Source of the DNA: Euprymna scolopes
Lineage: Eukaryota; Mollusca; Cephalopoda; Sepiida; Sepiolidae
Direction: 5' to 3'
Assembly: GCA_024364805.1 (NCBI GenBank)
Contig: CM044500.1
Span: 100,144,087 to 100,167,922, forward strand
Length of the DNA stretch: 23,836 nt
This document shows, piece after piece, positions 9,567 to 20,479 of the stretch (position 1 is its first letter; every line of letters begins with the position of its first letter). A model generated the notes under the pieces. That model was not told the DNA's origin. It did not search any database and was given only the letters and a program-made list of their open reading frames with translations. A program made the position numbers and the translations under genes.

Positions 9567-10678
9567 ATGTATCCTATGTATTCCATGCTAGATTTGAACC
9601 TAAAACTGATTTGCTTAATACATAACATGACCTGATTTAAAATGCAGTCATTTTTAAACTATATACATTTATCTTTGATGTTATATTTTTAATTTTGATG
9701 AACAGAGCACAAAAGGAAGTTATTTTAATTAAATGTTAATTAAAATTAAGGACTAATTTAATAAGTGTTCATTTAAATGATTACTTTAATAAATTTGATG
9801 CATTAGAAAAAAATCGATGAGAAACAAATAATTAAATTGTAAATTAGTATATGTGCGTTTTTCTTTCTCATGTTGTCTCCTGATCAAATCCTGAATCTTT
9901 CAATTCCTTTCTGAATTTTTTTTACCATCCACCTACTGATGTCTTCTTAGCATGGATTCCAAGACTAAATCTATTTCATAAATATACAGGTTCAAAATTG
10001 TCGATAATCGATTCTGCAAATAAAAGAATAGAAATATAGTCAGTGTTTTCATAAAAAAAACAGTTACTATAAAGACCTTGGCATCAAATCACTGGAAGAG
10101 TGAGGCCTCCTTATACCTAGACAGCCAACCTTTCTTACGCGGAGACTCAAAGAAATTACCTGGTTTGCAAACTTAAAATTTCTTAAGGAGTAGGTAAACT
10201 CTGCCTGTACCCTAGCTTTTATACTCCTTTGTCTATCAACCAGGTGCAGAGGTACTATCACAAGAAATCTCCCCTGCCTGGCCTTGTTTACTATGAATGC
10301 TCTCCTATCATCTCTTTCTTTCAAACTCAACAAATTCCAAGATTCTTACATGCCACTTATTTACTCATGGTTGGACTGGAGCGTTCTTATCTGACAGGTT
10401 GAGAGTACAAGTTAAGCAGTTTGTTTGACTGCTTTTTCCGACTGACAGTACAAGATCCCTAACTTTTAAGTAACACTAAAAGTATCTACTTCTAAGCAAA
10501 CTGGTATCAAGCAAGCACTAAATTTACCCATTTTACATTAATACTGAAACAATTATATGAAATGACATTCCAAATAAAAAAACAAGATCAAAGCAGATAC
10601 GTGCCTAAACACAACCAAATGTTCAAGACCTTAGAACTAATCTAAAGTAGAATAATAAATTTCCCAGAGATCCTAACT
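9567..10678. other. Intron 3 sequence, unassigned GC-richer patch
   Basis: No gene was found. The part at about 10070-10460 is less AT-rich than its surroundings. It carries a minus-strand open frame of 88 codons (10067-10333) rich in Arg and Ser with no domain I know. The plus strand (LGIKSLEE and following) faintly recalls LINE C-termini but not enough to call. A GGTTCAAATC-like word on the minus strand near 9590-9600 could be a SINE B box, without an A box in support. Confidence 0.4.
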
Positions 10679-11038
10679 CAAAGGTCGGCAACCTATATCC
10701 CGCCATCCAGATCCAGCTCGTGATAGCATTTTTGCTGGCTTAGAAGCCTTGTTATCAATGACTATTTTTAACATGAGACAAAACTTTCTTATTCAACAGA
10801 AGGACTGCTGTTATCTTCCTCTAATCCACCCGACAGAATTTGAATACTATGACCATAAAGACACAGGCAAAACCCAATCATTCTACTTCTGTTTAAAATA
10901 TTTAAAAAATAAACATAAAATAAAAACTGAGAACCAAATTAATTCTAAAGATATTTCATTAATTTTTACACAAAATATATTTTTCCAAGTTAAAAGTATT
11001 TTAAATTAGTGACCCACACGAAAAGGATGCCATCTTTG
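10679..11038. mobile_element. hAT-type MITE candidate
   Basis: The left terminus CAAAGGTCGGCAACCTAT and the right terminus, read inverted, CAAAGATGGCATCCTTTTCG pair over about 15 bp with one gap. The form CA.NGGTCGGCAACC, together with the subterminal GTGACCCACACGAAAAGG at the right, is typical of many hAT elements. The interior is AT-rich with no transposase. The 8-bp flanks (TCCTAACT and TTTAGAAT) do not match well, so the target duplication is not confirmed. Confidence 0.55.
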
Positions 11039-11915
11039 TTTAGAATGACCTATTAACGTGAGAACAACTTTTTTCAAATTGAAAAAAACTCTAAAAAAAT
11101 TAGAACAAAATTGACTGATAACTATCTTGGTGATATCTTGCTCCTACCATTGACAAATTTGAAACCAAATATTGAGACGCTCAATAAAAATCATTAAATT
11201 TACTCTTAATTCTTTGGTACAATTTGGTAATGATTTTGTTATAGCTTAACGCTGCTATGTATTTATCAACAAATGATCCAACAATGTTTTCAATTAAATA
11301 ATAGTTTTACTCCTATATTGATCTGTTAATACAAATTATTTTTGTGCATATTGAACACTTGTGATTAAATGTGAATATGCTGATCTATCAACACTTCTCA
11401 ATTTCACCTTCAACTTTTTTATGTTGACTTTCAAATGAAATTTGTTATTTTCCATAGAATGGCTACACATTTTCGTGCACTAAAAGTATTAGACTATCTG
11501 CCAGACTGTTGCCTGTGTTTAATGTTAAATAACAGATACATATTTATTATGACCCTTGGATATGCACATTATACGTACATGCTTTGTGAATGCGTGGATA
11601 ATACTGCATATGTATGTAAGTGTATGTTTGCAACTATTTGTACTCATATGTATGAGTATATTCGTTTGTGGTACTATTTTCAATAAGTTTCAAACATGCA
11701 TGTCATAATTTTATTGATTCACTTTGAAGTATTTTGACATTTATTGAGGAAAACTAATTTTATTTGTTTTTTTTTTTTTTTAGATTTTTTCTTTTTCTAA
11801 ATTTTAGATTTTCTAATTTTTCAATTTTTATTTTAATTATGGTTATAAATATTTAGGTTGACAGAAGTCTGTATACATAATTTTCCTTAATTTTTAATAG
11901 ATGGCCATCGTCTGA
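11039..11915. other. Intron 3 sequence, nothing recognised
   Basis: AT-rich. The open frame at 11435-11686 is Cys- and Tyr-rich by chance of base composition and shows no family motif or splice context. Confidence 0.45.
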
Positions 11916-13190
11916 CTCGCGACCTGTAATTATAACTTTATTTAGCCCACAGTCAAATGAGTTGTTAACCCCTCTCCTAACTCAAAGTGACACTAACCTA
12001 TAATCCTCAATCCTCTCCAATTACTTTGACATGGCTGGATACCTCCCATTCTGTCATAAGGACTCAGATACTCATGGATTTGGAGTCTATATTCATAACA
12101 CCCTCCCCTTGACTAGAATCAGATGATTAGACCTTCACATGCTTTAGCATTGATTACTTATAGTTCATCTACTATTCTCTTTTGACCCAGGATTGTACTC
12201 TGCTCAACCAACCTAATTTCTATGTTTTTAGATATTAATGCCTAAATACACATATTTGGTGACTTTTTTTTTTTTTTTTAATGTTCACCAGAAATTGACT
12301 CACTTTTTCAAGCTACACAAATGCTGCTAGCAACAGGATATATAGTTTTTCTGTATTGTATCTCCTTTCACACCGCTTCCCAAATCTATTCTTGACTACA
12401 CTACCTGAAGCTTGTGTGACCATAGCTCACTTGGGAATACTGATAATGTTGTTATATTGGTAGATGTCACACTAAACTTTCAACCTAAAGCTGACGAGTT
12501 GGAATGACTTTAAAAAGGGTGATTGGGAATCGATGCAAGACCATATAAGAGACCCTTCCCAGGAAGTAATATTTTTTTCTCTCTCTGCTGAACACTATGT
12601 AAATGAGGCAACTGAATGGGTCAAAATAGGCACGGAAGCACGGTCACACATAGAAATTCTATAGCAAGCCCTGCTCTCCACAATGATTCATTTCAACATT
12701 TGCAAAAGTCAAAAGCGTTCTACCAATATAATCATCATAAATCAGACACAAATAGGCAAAAATTTATAAAAGTTAGAAATTGTAAAAGTGAAATTGCCAC
12801 ATTCAAGAGAAGATACATTAAAATGACCAGAAAGTATATTAAAGTCACAGAAATTAGGAATTTGTGAATTCTGGAAAATCTATAACAGTGGAGTAAAAAA
12901 TGGGCTATCAACAATTCCTTTCCAATAATCCTGATGTTGCCTGCATAGCAAGTGAGAAGGTTGAACTACCTATCTGACAATTTGTGTCTAACTACATCTT
13001 GAACAGCACAAATTTCTCTTTGTGGCCAAAAACCATACTTGAAGATCTAAAAATCACTCCTTCTCATAAAAACCTAGACACCTCCAAAGCATGTGGGACT
13101 GATCTTATCCATGCTACACTAAGAAATAAATGTTCTGAGCTAGACTGACATAAATAGAAAACCTTACCACTAAAAGTCATATGACCTGCT
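11916..13190 (+). mobile_element. LINE copy C: jockey-like endonuclease to RT N-terminus
   Basis: Across shifting plus-strand frames the region follows the order of a jockey-like ORF2. First comes the APE endonuclease: GFGVYIHNTLPLTR near 12080-12115, then FGDF at about 12260 and NVHQK.LTHFF after it, then LGNSDH near 12435-12450. Next is the linker, with FISTFAKVKS near 12690 on. It ends at SKACGTDLIHAT near 13085-13120, the segment just before RT motif 0. Many stops and frame changes show it is old. It breaks off near 13190 before the RT palm motifs. The part from about 12500 to 12720 overlaps copy B, which lies inverted across exon 4. Confidence 0.75.
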
Positions 13191-13826
13191 AATATCACAG
13201 GATGACGTTCAGTGGCTATGGACCCACAGGACTATTACGACGGATGATAATTTTTTTCTCAAAGAAATTGCAGAGGGATTTATAAAACTGAGCCAATGAA
13301 ATGCATTTTATTTTCCGAAAGATTGTTATTTTACATTTGTATGCGTGCAATTTAAACAGTATTTTTTTTTTACTAGGAAAATACTGTGAAGTTTTTTCTG
13401 TTTTTTTTTTTGTTTTTTTTTAAATATTTGTTGAAATATATAACATTATATTACTAACTCGCATGTGACTTTAAGTTGAAAATGCACCCATTTTGAAATC
13501 ATTTTTAGATAAGAATTTTTTTACAATTCTTTTTCTTGATGATTTAGCAATCATGTTAAACTATTTTTCATTTAACTGTATATTTTCTTATAAGAATCTA
13601 AAAAAAAAAAAGATGAACCTTTAGTCAGAAAATTGAAAATTGCTTTTTAAGTCCTTTGAACAAATAATTATTTCATTTTTTACAGTTTTTGATAAAACGC
13701 TTTTTCACAGTATGTTCATATATTTTGGAGATATCTTTAGTTTTCGATATCAGGTTCAATAAACTTAGCAAAAGTTTAGCCTTGACTATGTCTTAAAGAC
13801 AAGAGTATTATGTCTTCAATTTGTTT
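13191..13826. other. AT-rich stretch between LINE copies C and D
   Basis: No gene and no LINE match. T- and A-runs dominate. It occupies the place where the RT domain would be if copies C and D are one insertion. Confidence 0.45.
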
Positions 13827-14262
13827 TTTTTAATTGCCTTTTTCTCTTCTCTCCAACCTCTTTCTCACAGAAGAGACATTGTGGGCCTGTCTCTGCTTTA
13901 TCGTTATTTTCATGGCAGGTGCTCGTCTGAGCTCCGATCTATGATCCCCTCCTGGCCTGACTTTCATGAAAAACACTTGTCTAGCTGAAATCGCTATCAA
14001 TAATTCCCCCACTCTTTATCTATGCCTAAACCTAAATGTAGATTCCAAGCTTCTTAGAACTGCACGCCTGTGGAACTTTGTTCCATTTTCCTGCTTTCCA
14101 ACTGACTACAATATGGTTGTCTTCAAGTTAAATTTGAAAAAGTTCTTGATGAGCCATCCCCTTAAGTAATCCAATTTACTAAATTTTGACTACTAACGAT
14201 TAATACATTTCCCATTGACTACTGTACACTCTTGTCCTCTAATGGCCTAAAATTTAAAAAAA
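13827..14262 (+). mobile_element. LINE copy D: jockey-like C-terminus and 3' UTR
   Basis: This is a plus-strand copy of the family's last ~140 codons. It includes CLCFIVIFMA-type sequence near 13885-13915, FHEKHLS near 13960-13985, and LLRTARLWNFVPFSCFP.DYNMVVFK up to about 14130. It continues into the 3' UTR (GAGCCATCCCCTTAAGTAATCCAATTT, ACTAACGATTA.T, GTACACTCTTGTCCTCTA). It matches the reverse complement of copy A (17583-18000) closely over some 400 bp. Catalytic motifs are absent. It may be the 3' half of the same insertion as copy C. Confidence 0.82.
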
Positions 14263-15443
14263 AACAACAAATTCATTAAATTCCATTAAAACTTGTTTGT
14301 GTGCAAAAATTTCCCAAGTTTATTATTTCTGTCAGTTTTTTTTTTTTATATTTAAAATGTTTATCCATGTTCAAAAATCAAGAAACAAACATATTTCTAT
14401 TAAACTTTGTAAATTAAAACTGCTTATGAATTTTTTGTATCAATAAGCTTTATAACTTACAAAATTTATTATTCAGTTTTTGGTATCTATGCAGAAGACT
14501 GACCATTCTGAAATAATTTTATGATTTAGAAACTCCTTGACTAAATTATCCAACATATTTTTTATAAGTTTGATTTAAAAACATATTTCTCAGCTAGTAA
14601 CTTTGTATTTAAATTATTTCTTTGAATTTAAATAGTTTTAATTTTAAAAATGATAATTTGTTTTCATTCAATATTATTTATCATTATTAAGAATTATTTA
14701 TTGTTCAATTTTAATTTGTTTAATTATTGCTTGTTGGTTCTTTAAATTCATAATTCGTTTTTTTTTTGTAGTATTTGTCTTCTACTTCAAACATACATAC
14801 TTTTACAAATATAATTTTTTTTTTTAATTCATATTGAATAACGTGCAATTTCAGTATAATGTCCCTTTTCTTTTTTTTTTTAAGTAAATAATAAACAAAT
14901 TTTACTCTTTTTTTTAAAAACCATGAAACAATGGAATGTTTATATACAAGATGTTTTGCAGAAAGAATACAAAACTTTCCCTTTTGAATTGATTTTTTTT
15001 TAAATTAATATAGAATAAGTTCAGTTTCAGTGTTACTCATGTTCCTTATTTTTCTCTTTTTTAATGAAATTTTTAAAGTTTCCTACTTTTTGTATAAAAC
15101 TCCTTCATTATCAACACTCAATAGATCTTGCTTCTATCTCAGGCATTACATCATTATGTCTATACCAGACATATGCAGAAAAATGAATGTATACATATCC
15201 AAGGTAATGTTGGAAACCTTAGAAATGGCAATGTATCTTGTTTGAAACGAATATGAGCACAAAAAAAAAAAAATTAAAATTACAGTAAAATAAAAAATGC
15301 ATAATTGAAAATTGTAAAAAAAAATATTTTCATAATGCTTAAGAAATATTTGAGTGATTTTATTTTTTTAGTAGGTTGATGATCTGGTCTACACTTCCCC
15401 CTTTTTTCACAGTATGTTAATGTAATTTTAATTTCTTTTTTAG
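14263..15443. other. End of intron 3, nothing recognised
   Basis: Very AT-rich with many T runs. No gene or repeat family was seen. A polypyrimidine tract (TTTCTTTTTTAG) precedes exon 4. Confidence 0.5.
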
Positions 15444-15504
15444 AAGAAACGAATGAATTATTTGGTTGGATCTAATTTAACACCAGCAGTAAAGCGGCCG
15501 AGAG
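15444..15504 (+). CDS. PHF21A: PHF21A-like gene, exon 4 of 5 visible (first half of AT-hook)
   Basis: This 61-nt exon encodes KKRMNYLVGSNLTPAVKRPR plus the first base of a Gly codon (phase 0 in, phase 1 out). It lines up with the family stretch [20 protein letters not shown] as I remember it, which leads into the AT-hook. The donor is AGAG/GTATGT. The acceptor is TAGAAG, a NAGNAG pair. Use of the second AG would drop one Lys and start at 15447. Skipping the exon would shift the frame, since exon 3 ends in phase 0 and exon 5 begins in phase 1. Confidence 0.88.
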
Positions 15505-16133
15505 GTATGTTAACTCTTTATATACTATATTTATGATTGTAACAGAAATTAGAAAGTCACATTCTGTGGTCAAATTAATGCACTACATCAATTAATTATT
15601 CCAAATTTTAAAGAAAATAAACTGGAATCATAATCTCACGTAATTTCTTAAAAAATTATTTTCTATTTCTTTTTTAAAACCCTTTGAACATATCAAAATC
15701 TTTTGATATTAAGTAAATTTTAAAATCTATAACTGTTGACTTTTGGAACACTTATTTAGTGATGAGAGTGTGTGTGTGTTTGTTTGTTTTTAATTCTGAT
15801 TGCTTGTTTATGTACATTTAAATCCAGTTTTCTGACTAATCGATTAGGCTTGAAGTGCGCAAGCATTAGCAAATATCAAAAGGACATAGTTTGGATCTAT
15901 ACCGGTTTCTTACTTTACTTCTCTTTGCCTTCTCAGGTTTGTTTACAAAAACATTTTATTTTCTAAACTTTAGAAATTTATAAACAGTTTTTAATTAAAA
16001 TATAACTTTAAGTTGGTTTTAATGTAAGGAAGGCTATATATAAAAAAAAGGGTGGATATATAAAATATTTATTTACAAGCATCATGAAATAAAATCTTAA
16101 AAATATATATAAAACTATAAGTAATAATCATAA
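15505..16133. other. Start of intron 4, nothing recognised
   Basis: AT-rich with a GT run near 15768-15778. The open frame at 15772-15966 has no family motif. No repeat family was identified. Confidence 0.45.
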
Positions 16134-17275
16134 TTAAGTAATTTTCTTAAGAAAACCTTCATGCCAGACCTTATCAAAGGCTTTGAATATATCAAGCACT
16201 ATTGCCTTAGCTTCACCTACTTCTTCCAATACATGGTATGTGAGTTCAGTAATTGTTAGGATGTCAGTAATAGAACATGCTTGCTTGAATCCATACTGTT
16301 TGTCCAAAAGAAGTTTGCCATTAACAAGGTGGTGGACTATGACTAGACTCACAGAGTTTAGCGAAGAGCAGAAGAAGACTGATTGGGGCGATAGGTAGTT
16401 CTTTCTTTAGAATTTTTAAAGATTGGTACCATAGAGGCAATTTTCATCTGCCAGGAAAGCAAAAGGACAGGGGCTAGCTCAACAGAGCAATTTTTTTAAT
16501 AAAACAATGATATAAAATCTGACCATGTGTACGTTGGAGGTGTCAAAATTATTTGATATCCTGCATATGGAAAGGAGTAATGATCACATCATCTACTGTG
16601 AATTCTATCTGCAGTGTGAAATTTGGAAGGAATGGTTTTTAGAGTTCCTGGTGAACCTTGGAGCAAGCAGTTCAGCCTTTTCAGTTGCTGTGCAAATGTG
16701 GTTGGGTAGCAGGACTTATTGGATAGGGGGAATGGTTGATTGTCCATTTTTCACACTTATAGATTTTCTAGAAATCACAAGTTCATTATTGCTGTGGCTG
16801 GATATGTTTTCTAGTCATCTCCGTCTTAGTTGGAGCTATTACATTTTTACAATGATTTCATGATACTATAAATATTTGTCTATTTTTATCTGACTTAAAG
16901 CGGTTGAATTTGAATGCTTGTTGAAGATATGCAATAGCAGCTGTGCAGGTTGACGAGAACCATTGTAAAGAATAGGGCTTGCTATAGAATTTCTACATGG
17001 AGGCCTGTGTTTCTCTCTCAAGTAAGTTTCCTCATTAGATCAATGTTCAGCAGGGAGAGAAAAGATTTTACCTGATAGGGTGTCCCTGATGTCATCTTTG
17101 AATTCCCAATCAGCCAGTTTGTAGTATCTAATCAGTTGGAATAATGGTTTTTCAGTTTGGGGTTGAAATTTTAGGGTGATATATATCATTATCACAAGAT
17201 GACCAGTATGCTTGAATCAGCTATGGGCATCCATCACACAATCTTCGGGCCATATAGTCAGGAATATTGTTTGAT
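16134..17275 (-). mobile_element. LINE copy B: jockey-like endonuclease end to RT motif A
   Basis: Read on the minus strand from 17275 down, it passes the end of the endonuclease and the linker, where KIFSLPAEH near 17060 pairs with SLLNT in copy C. It reaches VPIFKNSKERTTYRP (about 16430-16390), then a 72-codon frame (16352-16134) with DKQYGFKQACSITD and AIVLDIFKAFDKVWHEGFLKK. The last is RT motif A with its catalytic Asp. It stops there, so motif C (YADD) and the 3' end are missing. Loss of the 3' end is unusual for target-primed insertion and points to a later deletion or rearrangement. Several frame breaks lie upstream of the 72-codon frame. Confidence 0.85.
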
Positions 17276-17582
17276 TATTTAATGGAACCAAATTGCTATA
17301 AAATTAGTAACTTTAAAAACTAAATACATGGAGATTTGCTAAGAATTTTATAGCCAAAAATGATTTAAATAAGTTTAATTGCTTCCAAATTCCTTTAAAA
17401 TTTCACATTGAACCACACAAAATGCATTCTGGTGTATTTCATTTCAGTTAAATTATTTTTTAGATGAAATTTGGAAAAAATTTCATTTAATATTTTATGC
17501 TATGGCATTAATTAGTAAATAAAACTTGTCAATGACAGATGAGACACACAAGAAATGATAACAATTTTTTTTTTTTTTTTTT
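17276..17582. other. Spacer between LINE copies A and B
   Basis: This is AT-rich sequence with no element, ending in an 18-T run (17565-17582). That run is the A-tail of minus-strand copy A. Confidence 0.55.
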
Positions 17583-18880
17583 AACAAAGGAGTCCCCACT
17601 TATTAAGGCCAAGAGGCTACTCGAGGATAAGAGTTAACATTAGTCATTGGGAAATGTAATCGTTAGTAGTGGAAATTTGGTAAATTGGATTACTTAAGAG
17701 GCTGGCTCATCAAGAACTTGTTCACGTTGGACTTGAAGACAACCATATTAGTTGGAAAGCAGGAAAACAGAACAGTTTCACAGGCATGCAGTTCTAAGGA
17801 AGAAGCTTTGTTCATGGAATCTACGTTTAGGTTTAGGTATATAAATAAAGAGTGGATTTCAGTTAGAGGAGTGTTTTTCGTGAAAGTTAGGCCACGGGGG
17901 ACTAGAACTTGCCATGAAAATAACGATAAAGCAAAGACAGGCTCGCAACGTCTTTTCTGTGAGAAAGAAGTTGCAAGGAAGAGAAAAGGTCATCCCCACT
18001 AGGCTACGAAGTCTATTTTGAACTCTTTCAAGGCAGGATAAGCTGGTTCCAGTAGCTCCTGCCCAGATGTGATAACAGTACTTCATCCTTGGACGTATTT
18101 GGCTCTTAAACAGGTGGAGAATTGCATCAGCAGTGAGATGTCTACTGGAGCAGTAGAACGATTCCATCATTTTTCCAGCAGCCTTGGCAATGGATTTGAT
18201 GTATGTTCCATCTGAGATCAAGAGTAAATGTCACATCTAGAAGGTTGTCAAAACATGGAGCCTCCCACAGACGAGAGCCGTTTATTTCAATTGATGCCAG
18301 ATGGGGATCAGAACATGATGATGGAAAGATAGAAGCTTGGTTTTAGATGCATTAAAATTAATCAGCCACCTCTTTCCCCATTGCACCATGTGATCAAGAT
18401 TAGAGGAGAGAGAATCAGAGAGAACTTGGTTGTTTACGACCTTTGAAGTGTTGCCATAGATGGTAGTGTCGTCAGCATAAATGCCTATGAATGATCTTAA
18501 GATGTGGTTTGGGAGATCATTGATGTAGATCAAGAAGAAAGTTGAACCCATGAGGGACTCCAGCATTAATACTGTGAACTTCTGATTTCTGCCCATCAAC
18601 CACTACTCTTATGAACCTATCAGAGAAATGATTTAATAATTTTAGACATTTCCAGCTATACCGTAGCTGGAGATTTTGTGGAGTAGACCTTTAGGCTTTT
18701 GATATGTCAAGAGTAATTGCCCTAGAAAGGAAGCCTCTGTCGGGAGATTCTCTAATCCTGTGAGATAACTGTTAGCATATCTACTATAGATCTAGTGCTG
18801 GGTTTAATCGTATATTCTTTCTGGAGACTTTTCATGATGGAGTTTTAGGATTTGTGGAATAGACTTAGAGCAGGGCAAAG
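17583..18880 (-). mobile_element. LINE copy A: jockey-like RT (motif A to C-terminus) with 3' tail
   Basis: On the minus strand, from about 18830, it reads KEYTIKPSTRSIVDMLTVIS, then AITLDISKA (RT motif A, 18720-18694), FLIYINDLP and IYADDTTIY (motif C, Asp-Asp at about 18468-18473). After that come WLINFNASKTKLLSFH (motif D/E), HLFKSQIRPRMKYCYHIWAG and SCLERVQNRLRSLVG, and finally the C-terminus and 3' UTR ending at 17583 before a poly-T (A-tail on the minus strand). The endonuclease is missing (5' truncation). The longest frames are 105 and 120 codons, so it is broken in several places. It overlaps copy B in consensus only near motif A, so A and B are two separate copies. Confidence 0.9.
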
Positions 18881-19365
18881 AGCGAAAGTAAGGGAAAAAA
18901 AGAAGTGAAGAAATTTTTTTTTTATAGACCATAATGTAAAGCCATAACAATTACCCACTAATATGGCATTGAGAAGCCCCACCAGAAGCTACTGCATGGT
19001 CCAAAATCCATTCACCAAATGGCAATACAGCAGTCCCAGTACTTTGTACGTGCTGATAGGACAGCGTCCTTAGTGCTTAGTTCAAAGTTTGGGTCCCTGA
19101 CTATCAGGTAGATAATGTCAGCCCAGTAAAACTTTTACCTCCAGCATCCTTATTAATGACATGGTAACAAGGCTAGAAATAGAAACAGAAAATTTCCGAC
19201 ATCTCTGGTGACTGCTCACGCAAAAATACTACCACCTTAGAATACAGCTTTTTATTCTCCCTTTGTCAGAAAAATCACTTTAATCATTCTACTTAATAAG
19301 TCCAATTGATCTGTTTAGGGGAAAGTATGGCGATAGGTTCCCCTATCACTAACTGAAATAAAGAA
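18881..19365. other. GC-richer unassigned stretch in intron 4
   Basis: This stretch is less AT-rich than the rest of the intron (for example 18970-19170). Words such as GPKSIHQMAIQQSQYFVRAD can be read on the plus strand, but stops follow soon and no family is recognisable. It is probably an old transposable element fragment. Confidence 0.35.
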
Positions 19366-19468
19366 AGAATTCAGTTGGCAAAGTTAACAGATGTAATTGT
19401 TGAGCAACTTGGCTAATTTCCTCGAGTCATTCCCGACTTGATTTGAATGGAAATTGTCTATAACTTTT
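19366..19468 (+). repeat. Direct repeat, unit 1
   Basis: This ~100-bp segment starts AGAATTCAGTT and ends GACTTGATTTGAATGGAAATTGT. It recurs in the same orientation at 19806-19908 with roughly three quarters of the bases the same by eye. The distance between units is about 440 bp. The nature of the repeat is unknown. Confidence 0.75.
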
Positions 19469-19545
19469 GCTAACATTCAATGCTAGACAGCACTTTTATT
19501 AGTATGACTACTTGAAAAGTATAGGTAAGAATGGAATGGCGTCGG

Positions 19546-19547
<2 letters not shown>

Positions 19548-19577
<30 letters not shown>
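19548..19577. repeat. Poly-T tract of 30
   Basis: An uninterrupted T30 run lies between the two direct repeat units. It could be the A-tail of a minus-strand retroposon, but no partner sequence is identified. Confidence 0.9.
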
Positions 19578-19578
<1 letters not shown>

Positions 19579-19805
19579 TTTTTGCAAAACAATGTGAGCA
19601 GACGTTAATTCAAAATTGGAGAATGCATTTATTTTGAGGAAAGATAGCAAGCGAATCACAAGCTGCACATTGACAACAATAAATTCCAATAATAAATTTT
19701 AACAATAGCATTGGGGGGGGGTGTAGAAAGAAAACAGTTGGGTGAATAAATTAATACATAACTGAAACTAAACAAACCTTTTTAAAATATTTTTTTTTGC
19801 TTACC

Positions 19806-19908
19806 AGAATTCAGTTACCAGATTTACATATGTAATTCTTGAACACATCTGCTTATTTTCTTGAGTTATTCCCAACTTGATTTGAATGGAAATTGTTTAC
19901 TCCTTTTT
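19806..19908 (+). repeat. Direct repeat, unit 2
   Basis: This is the second copy of the segment at 19366-19468. It shares AGAATTCAGTT, ATGTAATT.TTGA, TTGAGT.ATTCCC and a 21-bp perfect end (ACTTGATTTGAATGGAAATT and one more base). Between the units lie the T30 tract and 230 bp of unassigned sequence. Confidence 0.75.
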
Positions 19909-20294
19909 TTATTAATAAATTTGTGTCATTTCATCTTCACTTTTTTGCAGTTTGTTTGGTCATAATTAAGTAATAACTGTGTACACTATACATATTCCCC
20001 TTTTTTTGCCATTGGATATGATTACTTCTACATGATTAATTCAAATTTAAAAGCCAGAATCATCAACATTCTCATATCACTTCAGCAATATCTTTGAAGT
20101 TACTACAAAAAGCTTTACAATATATTATAATTTTGCAAAGATTAATTAAAAAAATTTTTTTTTAAATCAAATTAAAAAAAATTTCTACTCTGAATTGAAC
20201 ATGGCTCAACTTAATAATTGTCTAATTTAAGGTTGAAAAGTAGTAAAAGTTTATTTCAATAAAAAAAAAACGCCTCTGTTGAGTTTTAAATAAT
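19909..20294. other. Intron 4, nothing recognised
   Basis: AT-rich sequence with A and T runs. No gene or known repeat was seen. Confidence 0.45.
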
Positions 20295-20479
20295 AATGGG
20301 TACCCCTATAAAAGTGGTTGTGCATGTAATTGTGAGGCAAGGATTGCGCAATTACAACCACACCTCTCCTGAATAGGCACTCCTTGAGTCGAGTGGCATA
20401 AGGTCCAGGACAACTAGAAACAATACTGAGATAAGCGGAGAGCACGTACACCACTTGGAATTCCCAAATGATACCCATT
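20295..20479. repeat. Palindromic element of about 185 bp (MITE-like)
   Basis: The outer arms are AATGGGTACC at 20295 and GATACCCATT at 20470-20479. A second pair follows inside, AAGTGGT near 20311 and ACCACTT near 20451. Within the left half lies a further hairpin, GTGGTT ... GTAATTGTG (about 20313-20334) against GCGCAATTACAACCAC (about 20346-20361). A minus-strand open frame of 78 codons covers it, but it is a by-product of the GC-richer interior as far as I can tell. No transposase and no clear target duplication. The family is unknown. Confidence 0.55.

Noticed and set aside
9585-9610. GGTTCAAATC-like word on the minus strand, possible tRNA or SINE B box
   Set aside because: There is no A box at the right distance and no cloverleaf. 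A tRNA gene cannot be supported.
10067-10333. 88-codon minus-strand frame, Arg-rich
   Set aside because: It is protein-like in composition but has no domain, no start context and no splice sites. It is mentioned only as part of an unassigned patch.
12616-12867. 83-codon plus-strand frame
   Set aside because: It lies inside LINE copy C, in a frame that only partly follows the LINE protein.
16183-16863. Plus-strand frames of 71 and 112 codons
   Set aside because: They are antisense shadows of LINE copy B.
17685-18002. 105-codon plus-strand frame
   Set aside because: It is an antisense shadow of LINE copy A.
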